DNA of 64,000 nt from JBJHBP01 sp050485685. GTDB lineage: Bacteria; Pseudomonadota; Gammaproteobacteria; Steroidobacterales; Rariloculaceae. Positions 1-7,211 of this stretch are shown in pieces. The stretch's first letter is position 1. Every line of letters starts with the position of its first letter. The notes beneath the pieces are model-generated. The model saw nothing but the letters and a program-made list of their open reading frames with translations, made no database searches and had not been told where the DNA came from. The position numbers and the translations under genes are program-made. The stretch lies in the NCBI GenBank assembly GCA_050485685.1, contig JBJHBW010000015.1, positions 1 through 64,000 of the forward strand. Reading direction: 5' to 3'.

Positions 1-125
1 CCGGCACTGCCTTCGGCAACCTCGAACAACAACTGTTCGCGATCGCAGACGGCAGCCACGGCCCCCGGCACCTCGCCGGCAGCGACCGCCTCACGCAGCA
101 GGTCCCTGATCGCGGATACGGGCAT
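1..125 (-). CDS. Serine hydrolase (beta-lactamase-related), N-terminal fragment
   Basis: Only the first 41 codons lie in the window; the gene continues past the left edge. The translation from the ATG at 125 contains an amphipathic helix followed by GEVPGAVAAV. This resembles the opening of class C beta-lactamase/esterase-type serine hydrolases, where a helix is followed by a G-x-(I/V)-PG-A pattern. The catalytic SxxK motif would lie outside the window, so the activity cannot be confirmed. The gene follows the YceI-like lipoprotein on the same strand after 71 bases. No strong ribosome binding site precedes this ATG. The family call rests on this short N-terminus only. Confidence 0.5.
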   Translation of the reverse strand, partial: MPVSAIRDLLREAVAAGEVPGAVAAVCDREQLLFEVAEGSA

Positions 126-196
126 GGGGTTCAGCGCCTTTGCTCGCCAAGCCGACCCTGACGTCGTCCTGGCCGATGTTAAGCGGCCGCGCCGGC

Positions 197-925
197 CTAT
201 TGATCGCTGCGCAGCGCCACGACGCGATAGGTGAAGTCGATTTCGTCGGCCACGCGCAGTGCGCCCATCATGATGCTGAACGCTGTCAGACCAAGGTCGC
301 CATGAGAAAGACGGAATTCGCCTTCAGCGACGATGCGCTCTTCGTTCTCGGTCAGCGCCACCGGGACGGTCACGGTGACGGAACGGCCGGCAATGTCGAA
401 ATCAAGATCCATGGACATATCGCCGGCAGCGCCGCGAAGTTCGCGCCCGACAATGGCCACTTCAGGATAGCGCGCACCGTTGAGCAGGCTCTCGCTCAGC
501 ATGTTCTCGCGAGTACCGTCAATATCCTCCTGCGAAGGAGGCGTCGCGAAATCCTCACCATAGCGGTTGCGAATGTTCTGATCATCGACAACCAGCCGCG
601 CGACCGGGACCTGAAGTTCGAATGTCGAGTCGGACAGGTCGGCTGCCCGATACACGCGTCCGTCGGCTTCTTCTACGGAAATCACGTGATTGTGACCGAA
701 ACGGGCTGCGGCACCGGCCCTGTAGATACGCCAGTAGATTTCCGACTGATCCATGTCGACGACATAGACTGCATCGGTCGTATTGCGCGCGGTGGCGGTA
801 CGAGCAGGCTGATCCTGTGTCTGGACCTGGTTGGTTGCCGGGCCGGAGCCTCCCGAGCAGGCGGCTGTCAGAAAGCCGGCAGCCAGCAGAAATGCGCAGG
901 TACGCAGAACGGAAAAGCGGCTCAT
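197..925 (-). CDS. YceI-like lipoprotein
   Basis: This 242-residue protein starts with a lipoprotein signal (lipobox LTAAC, lipidated Cys23) and a short low-complexity linker. A YceI-type domain occupies about residues 55-240. Family hallmarks visible are the early strand SEIYWRIYR, the FGHNHV segment and a repeated beta-strand pattern ending in a FTYRVVAL strand. YceI proteins form lipocalin-like barrels that bind isoprenoid or other amphiphilic ligands in the periplasm; the ligand here is unknown. Lipid anchoring is less common than the soluble form. It is followed on the same strand by a putative serine hydrolase. Confidence 0.7.
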   Translation of the reverse strand: MSRFSVLRTCAFLLAAGFLTAACSGGSGPATNQVQTQDQPARTATARNTTDAVYVVDMDQSEIYWRIYRAGAAARFGHNHVISVEEADGRVYRAADLSDSTFELQVPVARLVVDDQNIRNRYGEDFATPPSQEDIDGTRENMLSESLLNGARYPEVAIVGRELRGAAGDMSMDLDFDIAGRSVTVTVPVALTENEERIVAEGEFRLSHGDLGLTAFSIMMGALRVADEIDFTYRVVALRSDQ

Positions 926-981
926 CGTCTGTCCCTCTCAAAACCAGGCGGCCGGCTGAATTGCCAGCACTGACGGGCGCT

Positions 982-990
982 AGTCTAACA
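982..990 (-). promoter_or_regulatory. Possible extended -10 promoter for the YceI-like gene
   Basis: Read on the minus strand, this is TGTTAGACT, an extended -10 element (TGn plus TAGACT) about 57 bases before the start codon. No convincing -35 is seen. Weak evidence only. Confidence 0.3.
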
Positions 991-1053
991 TTTCGGGACA
1001 CCCTCGCCGCGCGGGCGGCGGCGACTCTGCGGTCGGTCGGCGTTCGCAGTCGC

Positions 1054-1704
1054 TCAGAATCTGAACACCAGCCCTACCGTCGCATACGGCAGCAGCCGGA
1101 AGTCGTCCAGCCCATTCTGCAGTTCCCGCCGTTCAGCTTCGAGGTCATCGGCAAAGGCCGGGTCGTTGGCGTATTCGCCGGACGCTGTCAGCGAAGTGCG
1201 GGGTGTACCCTGACGGACAAGGCCCAGGTCGAACGACACGCCGAACAGCCGGCTGCGCCGCGACCAGTCCCAACCCACCCCGACAAAGGGTGCAGTACGC
1301 TGAAATCGCACCGCGGCCGACAGTGTACCTACCTGTTCGGGCGAATAGGTCTGGTCACCAATGGTGACATCCTCAGTTGGCCTGCTGACCAGATCCAGCC
1401 GGTTGCGGTTTCCAAGTATCCCTCCGGTCACACGAAACGGGCCTGCCGCAGGATGAAAGTCCACCGACGCGGCAAACGACTCCCAGGTGAGAGAGAATTC
1501 ATATTCGATCTCCGCTTCCTCACGATCAAAGCTGATACCCGCGCCGTTCACGCCAATGCGAACGCCCAGCCTGTCGTTGACCACGTAGCCATATTCCACG
1601 CCAAGGCCGAGCAGGCCGGCCCTGGCGCCGACGGAGTGTTCCTGCGCCTGCGCAGAACCCCAGGCCAGGATCAGTGCCACCGTCAGCGCGAATCTTGAAA
1701 TCAT
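1054..1704 (-). CDS. Small outer-membrane beta-barrel protein
   Basis: This 216-residue protein has a clear signal peptide ending in AQA at about residue 20. It is followed by alternating amphipathic strands rich in Gly, aromatic and charged residues, and its last residue is Phe (FRF), the usual sorting signal for BAM-inserted barrels. Length and strand spacing suggest an eight-stranded barrel of the general OmpA/OmpX-like class. No OmpA peptidoglycan-binding domain is present and no specific function can be assigned. It lies upstream of the YceI-like gene on the same strand, 128 bases away, and diverges from the lipoprotein gene at 2014. Confidence 0.7.
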   Translation of the reverse strand: MISRFALTVALILAWGSAQAQEHSVGARAGLLGLGVEYGYVVNDRLGVRIGVNGAGISFDREEAEIEYEFSLTWESFAASVDFHPAAGPFRVTGGILGNRNRLDLVSRPTEDVTIGDQTYSPEQVGTLSAAVRFQRTAPFVGVGWDWSRRSRLFGVSFDLGLVRQGTPRTSLTASGEYANDPAFADDLEAERRELQNGLDDFRLLPYATVGLVFRF

Positions 1705-2013
1705 CAGTCAGTCTCCTGGAATGATCGCTCCCGCCCTTCCACCATCGCCGGTCGCGGATTTCGGATTGTGCGGATTGCGCATGTCGAATCAGGGCAGTAT
1801 GGGCAGCGGCCTGCGCACGCGGCAGGAATCAGTTCACAGTAACAGCGCAAGTCCGGCGCGCGGATCCACCGCCCTGCGGCAGGCCAGGGTCCGCGAGGCT
1901 GGAGCGGCCTCGTAACACAGAGCGATCGAGGTCGATTGCGAGGGGGCTTTTGGTGCAGCGAATTCGGTGATAAGTTTGGAGTCAGGAAAGATCCAGGTTG
2001 CCAGGATGCACCG
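1705..2013. other. Divergent intergenic region, no gene recognised
   Basis: These 309 bases separate the barrel protein (minus) from a lipoprotein gene (plus). Short open frames exist but none has a convincing start, family resemblance or ribosome site. The only clear signal is an AGGA at 2003-2006 placed well for the ATG at 2014. Promoters for both flanking genes must lie here, but I could not pick out a convincing -35/-10 pair on either strand. Confidence 0.5.
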
Positions 2014-2682
2014 ATGACGCTGCTGCGCTCCGCCGGCCCGAAGCTACGCCGCTATCTGGCGATAACGGCCGCGGGACTGTGTGCAGCGGGATGTGCCACT
2101 TCCGCAGTGACGGTCAGCCCGGACTTCCCCACTCCCCTGATTGAACCCTTACCTCTGCGCGTCGGTCTCATCCTCGATGATGAACTGCGCCAGTACGAGC
2201 ACTTCGAACAACTGCCGCGTCAGGCCAGCTGGACGATTCGTCTCGGAGATGCGAATGTTGCATTTCTGGCTCCGCTGTTCGACACCATGTTCGCAGAGAC
2301 CCGCAGCGTTACCGAAACCACCTTTGCCCAGGCGCTTGGAAGTCTGGACGGGGTGATCCGACCAACGCTGGAGGCCTTCGAATTCGAGGTTCCGGTCAGC
2401 ACCGATCGCAATGAACAGTTCGTCGAAGTGTGGATGCAATACAACCTGGAACTCTATGACCGCAACGGCGAACTGGTCATAGACTGGCCCGTCAGCGGAT
2501 ACGGCAAGGCAGCGATGAGTCGCAGTCGCGAACGTTCCGTGAGCCAGGCCACCACAATTGCGATGCGCGATGTCGGCGCTGCGATACTGACCAGATTCCT
2601 GGAACAGCCGCAGGTCACCTTCTGGTTTGAGGAGATGCGAAATGACTCGGCACTGTCAGCCGGCACACAACTGGTCAACTGA
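2014..2682 (+). CDS. Hypothetical outer-membrane-type lipoprotein
   Basis: I chose the ATG at 2014 over an upstream in-frame start because AGGA lies seven bases before it and it puts a standard lipoprotein signal at the N-terminus (Arg-rich start, hydrophobic stretch, AAGC with Cys27). The mature part, about 195 residues, contains mixed alpha/beta segments and no enzymatic motif that I recognise. Its last 41 bases overlap the next lipoprotein gene, which suggests translational coupling and a shared function. The family is unknown to me; envelope location is inferred from the lipobox. Confidence 0.7.
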   Translation: MTLLRSAGPKLRRYLAITAAGLCAAGCATSAVTVSPDFPTPLIEPLPLRVGLILDDELRQYEHFEQLPRQASWTIRLGDANVAFLAPLFDTMFAETRSVTETTFAQALGSLDGVIRPTLEAFEFEVPVSTDRNEQFVEVWMQYNLELYDRNGELVIDWPVSGYGKAAMSRSRERSVSQATTIAMRDVGAAILTRFLEQPQVTFWFEEMRNDSALSAGTQLVN

Positions 2683-3397
2683 GTCCGGCAGGTTGTTCGG
2701 GACGCGGCTGAAACTTCTGGTGCTTTTCGTCACCCTGCTGCCTTTGCTGGCCGCGTGTGGCATCACTTCGCGCATGGAACCCTACAAGAACACCAGCGCT
2801 GTCATCGGAGATGGCGAGCAGGTCGTCATTCTTGCCCGCCGCCATCATGCAACCCACGAGACCGAGCAGGAGTTCGTCCAGTGCATCAGCGATGCCCTGG
2901 CGCGAGGCTCCAATGGCCTGCGAGTGCACAATTCCTCACAGTTCGAAGACCGGCTCTATCCCTGGTTCGAGCCTTCCACTGCACCGCTGAGCACCGCCGA
3001 CCTCGCTGAATTGCTGGACCGCCCTGAAGTGATGACCAGAATCCAGGACACCGGAGTGCGGTTCCTCGTCTGGCTGGACGGTTCCACGGACCGTGTCGCC
3101 AGTGGCGGCGGCATTACCTGCGCGGCGGGCGTGGCCGGCGCCGGATGCATGGGGCTGGCCTGGTGGGAAGATGACGCGCGCTATGATGCGACGGTATGGG
3201 ACATACATGACCTCTCCGATGCCGGCACCATCCATGCCGACGTGAAGGGGCGTTCGGTGATGCCTGCCATCATCATTCCCTTCCCGTTCGTCGTAAGGCC
3301 CCAGGCGCATGCCTGTCGAGGGATGACCGAGCAGTTGCGGCAGTTCCTGACCACACCGCGAGGTTATGGCGCAGGTCCCGATCCGGACTTCAGCTAG
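2642..3397 (+). CDS. Hypothetical lipoprotein, coupled to the upstream lipoprotein
   Basis: The ATG at 2642 has GGAG seven bases upstream, which decides the start over the TTG at 2627. The 251-residue product has a long positively charged leader, then a hydrophobic core ending in LLAAC (Cys39). The mature part holds an odd hydrophobic Gly/Ala-rich insert with two cysteines (CAAGVAGAGC), then WWEDDARYDA and a hydrophobic segment IIIPFPF. These could be buried strands or a short membrane-facing loop. No family recognised. It overlaps the preceding lipoprotein gene by 41 bases. Confidence 0.7.
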   Translation: MTRHCQPAHNWSTESGRLFGTRLKLLVLFVTLLPLLAACGITSRMEPYKNTSAVIGDGEQVVILARRHHATHETEQEFVQCISDALARGSNGLRVHNSSQFEDRLYPWFEPSTAPLSTADLAELLDRPEVMTRIQDTGVRFLVWLDGSTDRVASGGGITCAAGVAGAGCMGLAWWEDDARYDATVWDIHDLSDAGTIHADVKGRSVMPAIIIPFPFVVRPQAHACRGMTEQLRQFLTTPRGYGAGPDPDFS

Positions 3398-3516
3398 CCG
3401 CAGCCGGCCGCAGCCGAGCTCCCGACGTCGCAATCACACTGTCACGGCCCAGTTGAACAGCACGCCTGAGGCGCGGTTCCTGCGCGCACTGCCGTCCTGC
3501 CACCGGACGATCCCCG

Positions 3517-5004
3517 ATGCCTGACCGCAGGGATCTTGACCTGGTACTGAGATCCGGCGTGCCACTGGTAGTCATCGAAACCAGCGACGAAGGGCGCATG
3601 CTCAAGATGCTGACGGGACTGGCGGTGGAGGCCACGGCGGACCAGTATCGCCCCCTGTTCCGCTGGAGCATCACGGACGGGCTGCAGCGGCTGGACCTGG
3701 CTCTGGAACCGCAACGGCTGAACTCCGAACCCACCGATGTGCTGCGTCACATCCGCGCTGTTCACAAACCCGGCATTTACGTCCTGCTGGACTTCCATCC
3801 CTACCTCGCCGACCCCGTGCATGTCAGGCTGCTCAAGGACATCGCCATCGCAGCCCGAGGCAACCGGGTCACCCTGGTGCTGATCAGCCACGCGTTGTCC
3901 CTGCCGGCGGAATTGCGCGGACTCAGCGCCAGCTTCAACCTGCGCCTGCCGGATACCGAACAGCTCGCTGCCATGGTGGACCGCCTGGTGGAGGCGTACC
4001 GCACGGATTTCCCGGGCCGCGATGTCCGGGTCGACCCGCAGGCCCGTGAACTGCTGCTGCGAAATCTGACAGGTCTGCCCTACAGCGACGCCGAAAGGCT
4101 GGCGCGCCATGCGATCTGGCAGGACGGTGCCATCACCACGGACGACATGCCTGCCGTGATGCAGGCGAAATATGCGCTGCTCGATCAGGGTGGCGTGCTC
4201 AGTTTCGAATGCGACGCCTCCGAGTTCGCTGAGGTTGCGGGTTTTCGCAACCTTAAAGTGTGGCTGCATCAGCGTCGCCATGCGTTCTCGGGAGATCGCC
4301 CGCCTGGCCTCGATCCACCGCGGGGCATCCTGCTGACCGGCGTTCAGGGTTGCGGCAAGAGCCTGGCGGCCAAGGCTGCCGCCGGTCTGTTCGGCATACC
4401 GCTGCTGAAACTGGATGTCGGCGCGTTGTACAACAAGTACCATGGCGAAACAGAGCGCAATCTTCGCGACTCTCTGCGCACCGCGGAGCAGATGAGCCCG
4501 TGCGTGCTGTGGCTCGATGAAATCGAGAAGGGACTGGGCACGGGCGACCAGGACGGGGGCACTTCCCGACGGGTACTGGGCACCTTCCTCACCTGGCTTG
4601 CGGAACGGCGAACCGACGTATTCATTGTCGCGACGGCCAACAATGTCAGCGAACTGCCACCGGAACTGGTGCGCAAGGGCCGTTTCGACGAGATCTTTTT
4701 CGTCGATCTTCCCGCCCCGCAGCATCGCGCGGAAATCCTCTCCATTCATCTGCGCCGTCGTTCACTGAATGCTCAGGATTTCGACATCGCGCAGCTGACC
4801 TCCGTGACTGAGGGATTCTCGGGCGCCGAGCTCGAGCAGGGAGTGGTTTCCGCGTTATACGCCGCCCATGCACTGCGCCAGAACGTAACGACCGCTCATC
4901 TGCTGGCCGAGTTTCGCAAGACCCGCCCGCTGTCAGTCGTCATGGCGGAACGGGTGAATGCGCTGCGGGCCTGGGCCAGTGGCAGGACGGTGCCGGCGGA
5001 CTGA
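3517..5004 (+). CDS. Ycf46-like AAA+ ATPase
   Basis: This 495-residue protein has a non-catalytic N-terminal half (about 1-230) and a C-terminal AAA+ module. Visible motifs are Walker A GVQGCGKS at 275-282, Walker B with D334-E335 in LWLDEIEK, sensor-1 TANN and an arginine-finger region RKGRFDE. This two-part layout and length match the Ycf46 family, which occurs in cyanobacteria, algal plastids and many proteobacteria. It has been linked to inorganic-carbon use in cyanobacteria, but its role in proteobacteria is unsettled. It stands alone on the plus strand, 119 bases after the lipoprotein pair, with an unknown coiled-coil gene downstream. Confidence 0.85.
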   Translation: MPDRRDLDLVLRSGVPLVVIETSDEGRMLKMLTGLAVEATADQYRPLFRWSITDGLQRLDLALEPQRLNSEPTDVLRHIRAVHKPGIYVLLDFHPYLADPVHVRLLKDIAIAARGNRVTLVLISHALSLPAELRGLSASFNLRLPDTEQLAAMVDRLVEAYRTDFPGRDVRVDPQARELLLRNLTGLPYSDAERLARHAIWQDGAITTDDMPAVMQAKYALLDQGGVLSFECDASEFAEVAGFRNLKVWLHQRRHAFSGDRPPGLDPPRGILLTGVQGCGKSLAAKAAAGLFGIPLLKLDVGALYNKYHGETERNLRDSLRTAEQMSPCVLWLDEIEKGLGTGDQDGGTSRRVLGTFLTWLAERRTDVFIVATANNVSELPPELVRKGRFDEIFFVDLPAPQHRAEILSIHLRRRSLNAQDFDIAQLTSVTEGFSGAELEQGVVSALYAAHALRQNVTTAHLLAEFRKTRPLSVVMAERVNALRAWASGRTVPAD

Positions 5005-5176
5005 TGACTCGATTGCGCAGTTCGTAACCTTGACACTGTCAACTTGGTTGGACGGGCGCTGCAGGCTACCATCGCGTGCCAACGACCACCTCGCGGCCAT
5101 TACCTGAACGCTTCATGGCAAGAATCCCGCGCAGCTCACAAACCGCCGTCAGTTCCGGCAGGAGGCCCTGCCGGTC

Positions 5177-5929
5177 GTGAAGGGCATGAAGGGTGTTCCA
5201 GGGTCCCGCGCCGCCGATCGGGACGTGATTCCTGTTCTGACGGACGACATGGCTGCCGTGCCGGTGCTCACCGAGGTGATACCCGAAGCGCCTGCGCCGC
5301 GGAAAGAGCCGCCAGATCGCAGTCGGCCGGGTAGCAGAAGTCTCCGGACGAGAGCGGAACGGGACGTGCGTGATCGCATCGCCGAGCAGGAAGCGCGGCT
5401 GGAGCAGACCATGGCACAACTGGAGCGCGTCAAGGCGCAGGCCGCATCGGTGCGCGATGCCCTGGCCGCCGAACAGCACAATCGCCATATGCTGGAACAG
5501 CGGGTCAGCGAGCTGTTGACCCGACGCCGCGGCGTTACAGCAGTCGACGCAGGCGCTGCCAGCAGCGAGAAGGCCCGCCCAGTACCCGGAGGCCATTTGT
5601 CGCGTCGGGAAATGGCCAGGCAGTTGGCGGAACTCAGCGACTATGTCGCCTGCCGCAAGCGCTGGTGGGAAGAAATGGAGTCTCTGGCGGAATCCAACCG
5701 GCAGCGGATCAGGGAACTGGAACAGGAGGTCGCACAACGCCTGCAGCGCGAAGCCCTCGCGCGCGAGGTCGCAGATCGCGAACAGGCCAGAGCCGCAGAA
5801 CTGCAGGAACAGCTGATAATCTCGACACGGGAGATTGAGCAGCTTCGCCGGCAACTTGCCGACAGTCGCCTCCAGCACAGCGACTCAACGCCTGACGGCC
5901 CGAATGAGGAACCAGGTAATTCATCATGA
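5177..5929 (+). CDS. Coiled-coil protein with two VPVLT(D/E)-type motifs
   Basis: This 250-residue soluble protein starts at a GTG preceded by AGGAGG at 5160-5165; an ATG at 5186 is an alternative. The N-terminal 60 residues are Pro-rich and hold two copies of a short motif, IPVLTD and VPVLTE. Two long heptad-type helices follow (about 60-115 and 145-235), rich in Glu, Arg and Gln. No catalytic motif is visible. Its stop codon overlaps the start of the next gene, a small membrane protein, so the two are probably co-translated. Function unknown; it could be a scaffold tied to that membrane protein. Confidence 0.65.
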   Translation: MKGMKGVPGSRAADRDVIPVLTDDMAAVPVLTEVIPEAPAPRKEPPDRSRPGSRSLRTRAERDVRDRIAEQEARLEQTMAQLERVKAQAASVRDALAAEQHNRHMLEQRVSELLTRRRGVTAVDAGAASSEKARPVPGGHLSRREMARQLAELSDYVACRKRWWEEMESLAESNRQRIRELEQEVAQRLQREALAREVADREQARAAELQEQLIISTREIEQLRRQLADSRLQHSDSTPDGPNEEPGNSS

Positions 5930-6219
5930 TCGACATTCTGAAGCGGGAGATCCTGATAGCAATCGTCCTGCTGGCGATTGGACTGGCCGCCCTGCCCGCT
6001 GCGATCTATCTGGTCGGTCAGCAGATCATGGGACCCTACGAATCTGAGGCCGGCCTGACGGGCCTGATGGACCATATCTGGGCAGATCTCACCGCCGGCG
6101 CACCGCAGGCCTGGCTGCTGGTGCTCAGCCCCTGGCTGGTCATTCAGACGGCCCGCCTGGCGATGCGGATAGGTCGGCGCCGCAGATCGCGTGAACCGGA
6201 TCACAGTTCCGATATGTAA
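5926..6219 (+). CDS. Small inner-membrane protein, two predicted TM helices
   Basis: This 97-residue protein starts at the ATG overlapping the TGA of the coiled-coil gene. It has two hydrophobic segments, about residues 8-30 and 62-80, and ends in an Arg-rich tail (RIGRRRRSRE). By the positive-inside rule that tail is probably cytoplasmic, so both ends would face inward. No family recognised. The 4-base overlap with the upstream gene argues for translational coupling and perhaps a complex with the coiled-coil protein. Confidence 0.65.
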   Translation: MIDILKREILIAIVLLAIGLAALPAAIYLVGQQIMGPYESEAGLTGLMDHIWADLTAGAPQAWLLVLSPWLVIQTARLAMRIGRRRRSREPDHSSDM

Positions 6220-6242
6220 AATTCCTCGTTTCAGCCACGAAT

Positions 6243-6692
6243 TTGCTAGTCTTGATGAGGAAATCGCAAGACCTCGGGCACAAGAAAATGATCAGACGCC
6301 TGCGACGCCTGCTGGGCTGGGACTCAAACGTCGCGAGCAACTCGTCCGGCCCCGTTTACATCATTCCGCCATCCGCGACACCGCCATCGTCTGCGGTGCC
6401 GGCGAGGCGTGCGCGCGGTGCAAAACAGGGCAGCAAACGGCCGCGCAGCGGCGACGGCCGGCCCGGCATGCCGATTTCGGGTCCACGCAATGAGACCGCC
6501 CGATCGGAGAAAGATCGGCTTGCAGAGATGCTTGCAGAGGGTCTCACGCTCGATAAGGACCCGTTGGACGTGCTCAACAATCCGGAGCTCAGCCTGGACA
6601 CGTCTGCCGACGGCGGTTTCGACCCCTACAACACCGGCGCCTTCGACCGCAGTTCATCGTGGGACAAGATCAGCAAGCAGCGCAAACGCTGA
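6243..6692 (+). CDS. Hypothetical basic, Pro/Ser-rich protein
   Basis: The open frame runs from a TTG at 6243. More likely starts are ATG at 6255 or ATG at 6288, the latter giving MIRRLRRLLG; no strong ribosome site decides between them. The middle (residues about 40-85) is low-complexity Pro/Ser/Arg/Gly. The last 60 residues contain an acidic helix and end in DKISKQRKR. No signal peptide or domain is recognised. It lies 23 bases after the small membrane protein and could be the third gene of that unit. Confidence 0.5.
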   Translation: MLVLMRKSQDLGHKKMIRRLRRLLGWDSNVASNSSGPVYIIPPSATPPSSAVPARRARGAKQGSKRPRSGDGRPGMPISGPRNETARSEKDRLAEMLAEGLTLDKDPLDVLNNPELSLDTSADGGFDPYNTGAFDRSSSWDKISKQRKR

Positions 6693-6793
6693 TCGCAGGC
6701 CGCGATCACGGGGTCACAGGTCCAGGCTTGCCCTCACGAGGATGAACGGCTGCCAGCGTCGGGGTCGTTCGTTGCGCTGCCTTCGAGCCGCCC

Positions 6794-7084
6794 CTACTGG
6801 GCCGGCCAGTAATACCAGCCCGCGCCCGCAAGCGCGACACCCAGCACGGCCGACGCTCCATAGCGCCAACCGGTCTGTTTCAGCTCTCCGTAGAAACTGA
6901 TGGCGGCGACGGCTGTCAAACCAAGGAAGATGGAGAGACTGATCAATAACGGTGCGATTTCCCCGTGCAGCCGCTCATACTGGCCCTGCAGGACCATGAA
7001 TATCAGTGCACTGGCACCGAGTGCGAAACAGATAGACGCGCTGCTGCCGAGCACGAAACCCAGCAGCACGAGAAACGGCCGCAT
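6794..7084 (-). CDS. Small three-helix membrane protein
   Basis: This 96-residue protein is nearly all hydrophobic, with three predicted transmembrane helices at about 2-32, 43-65 and 73-93, ending in WYYWPAQ. No charged motif suggests an activity. It sits alone on the minus strand, divergent from prc, with 127 bases between the two starts. Unknown function. The amino acid composition makes a real membrane protein more likely than a chance frame. Confidence 0.55.
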   Translation of the reverse strand: MRPFLVLLGFVLGSSASICFALGASALIFMVLQGQYERLHGEIAPLLISLSIFLGLTAVAAISFYGELKQTGWRYGASAVLGVALAGAGWYYWPAQ

Positions 7085-7211
7085 TGAACTTCCAATTCAG
7101 TGATCGCAATACAATTTTGACTGAAATGGGGTTGATTCAACAAGCCAAGGGCCGGAAACTTGGGCAAAGCGTGGCCATCGGCCACCGTAAAGGACGATGT
7201 GAGGAGGGACT

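Noticed and set aside
1721..1915. 64-codon open frame between the barrel protein and the lipoprotein gene
   Set aside because: No ribosome site, no family resemblance, and composition like the surrounding non-coding DNA.
3442..4749. 435-codon minus-strand open frame opposite the AAA+ ATPase
   Set aside because: The plus-strand ATPase has complete catalytic motifs; the antisense frame has none.
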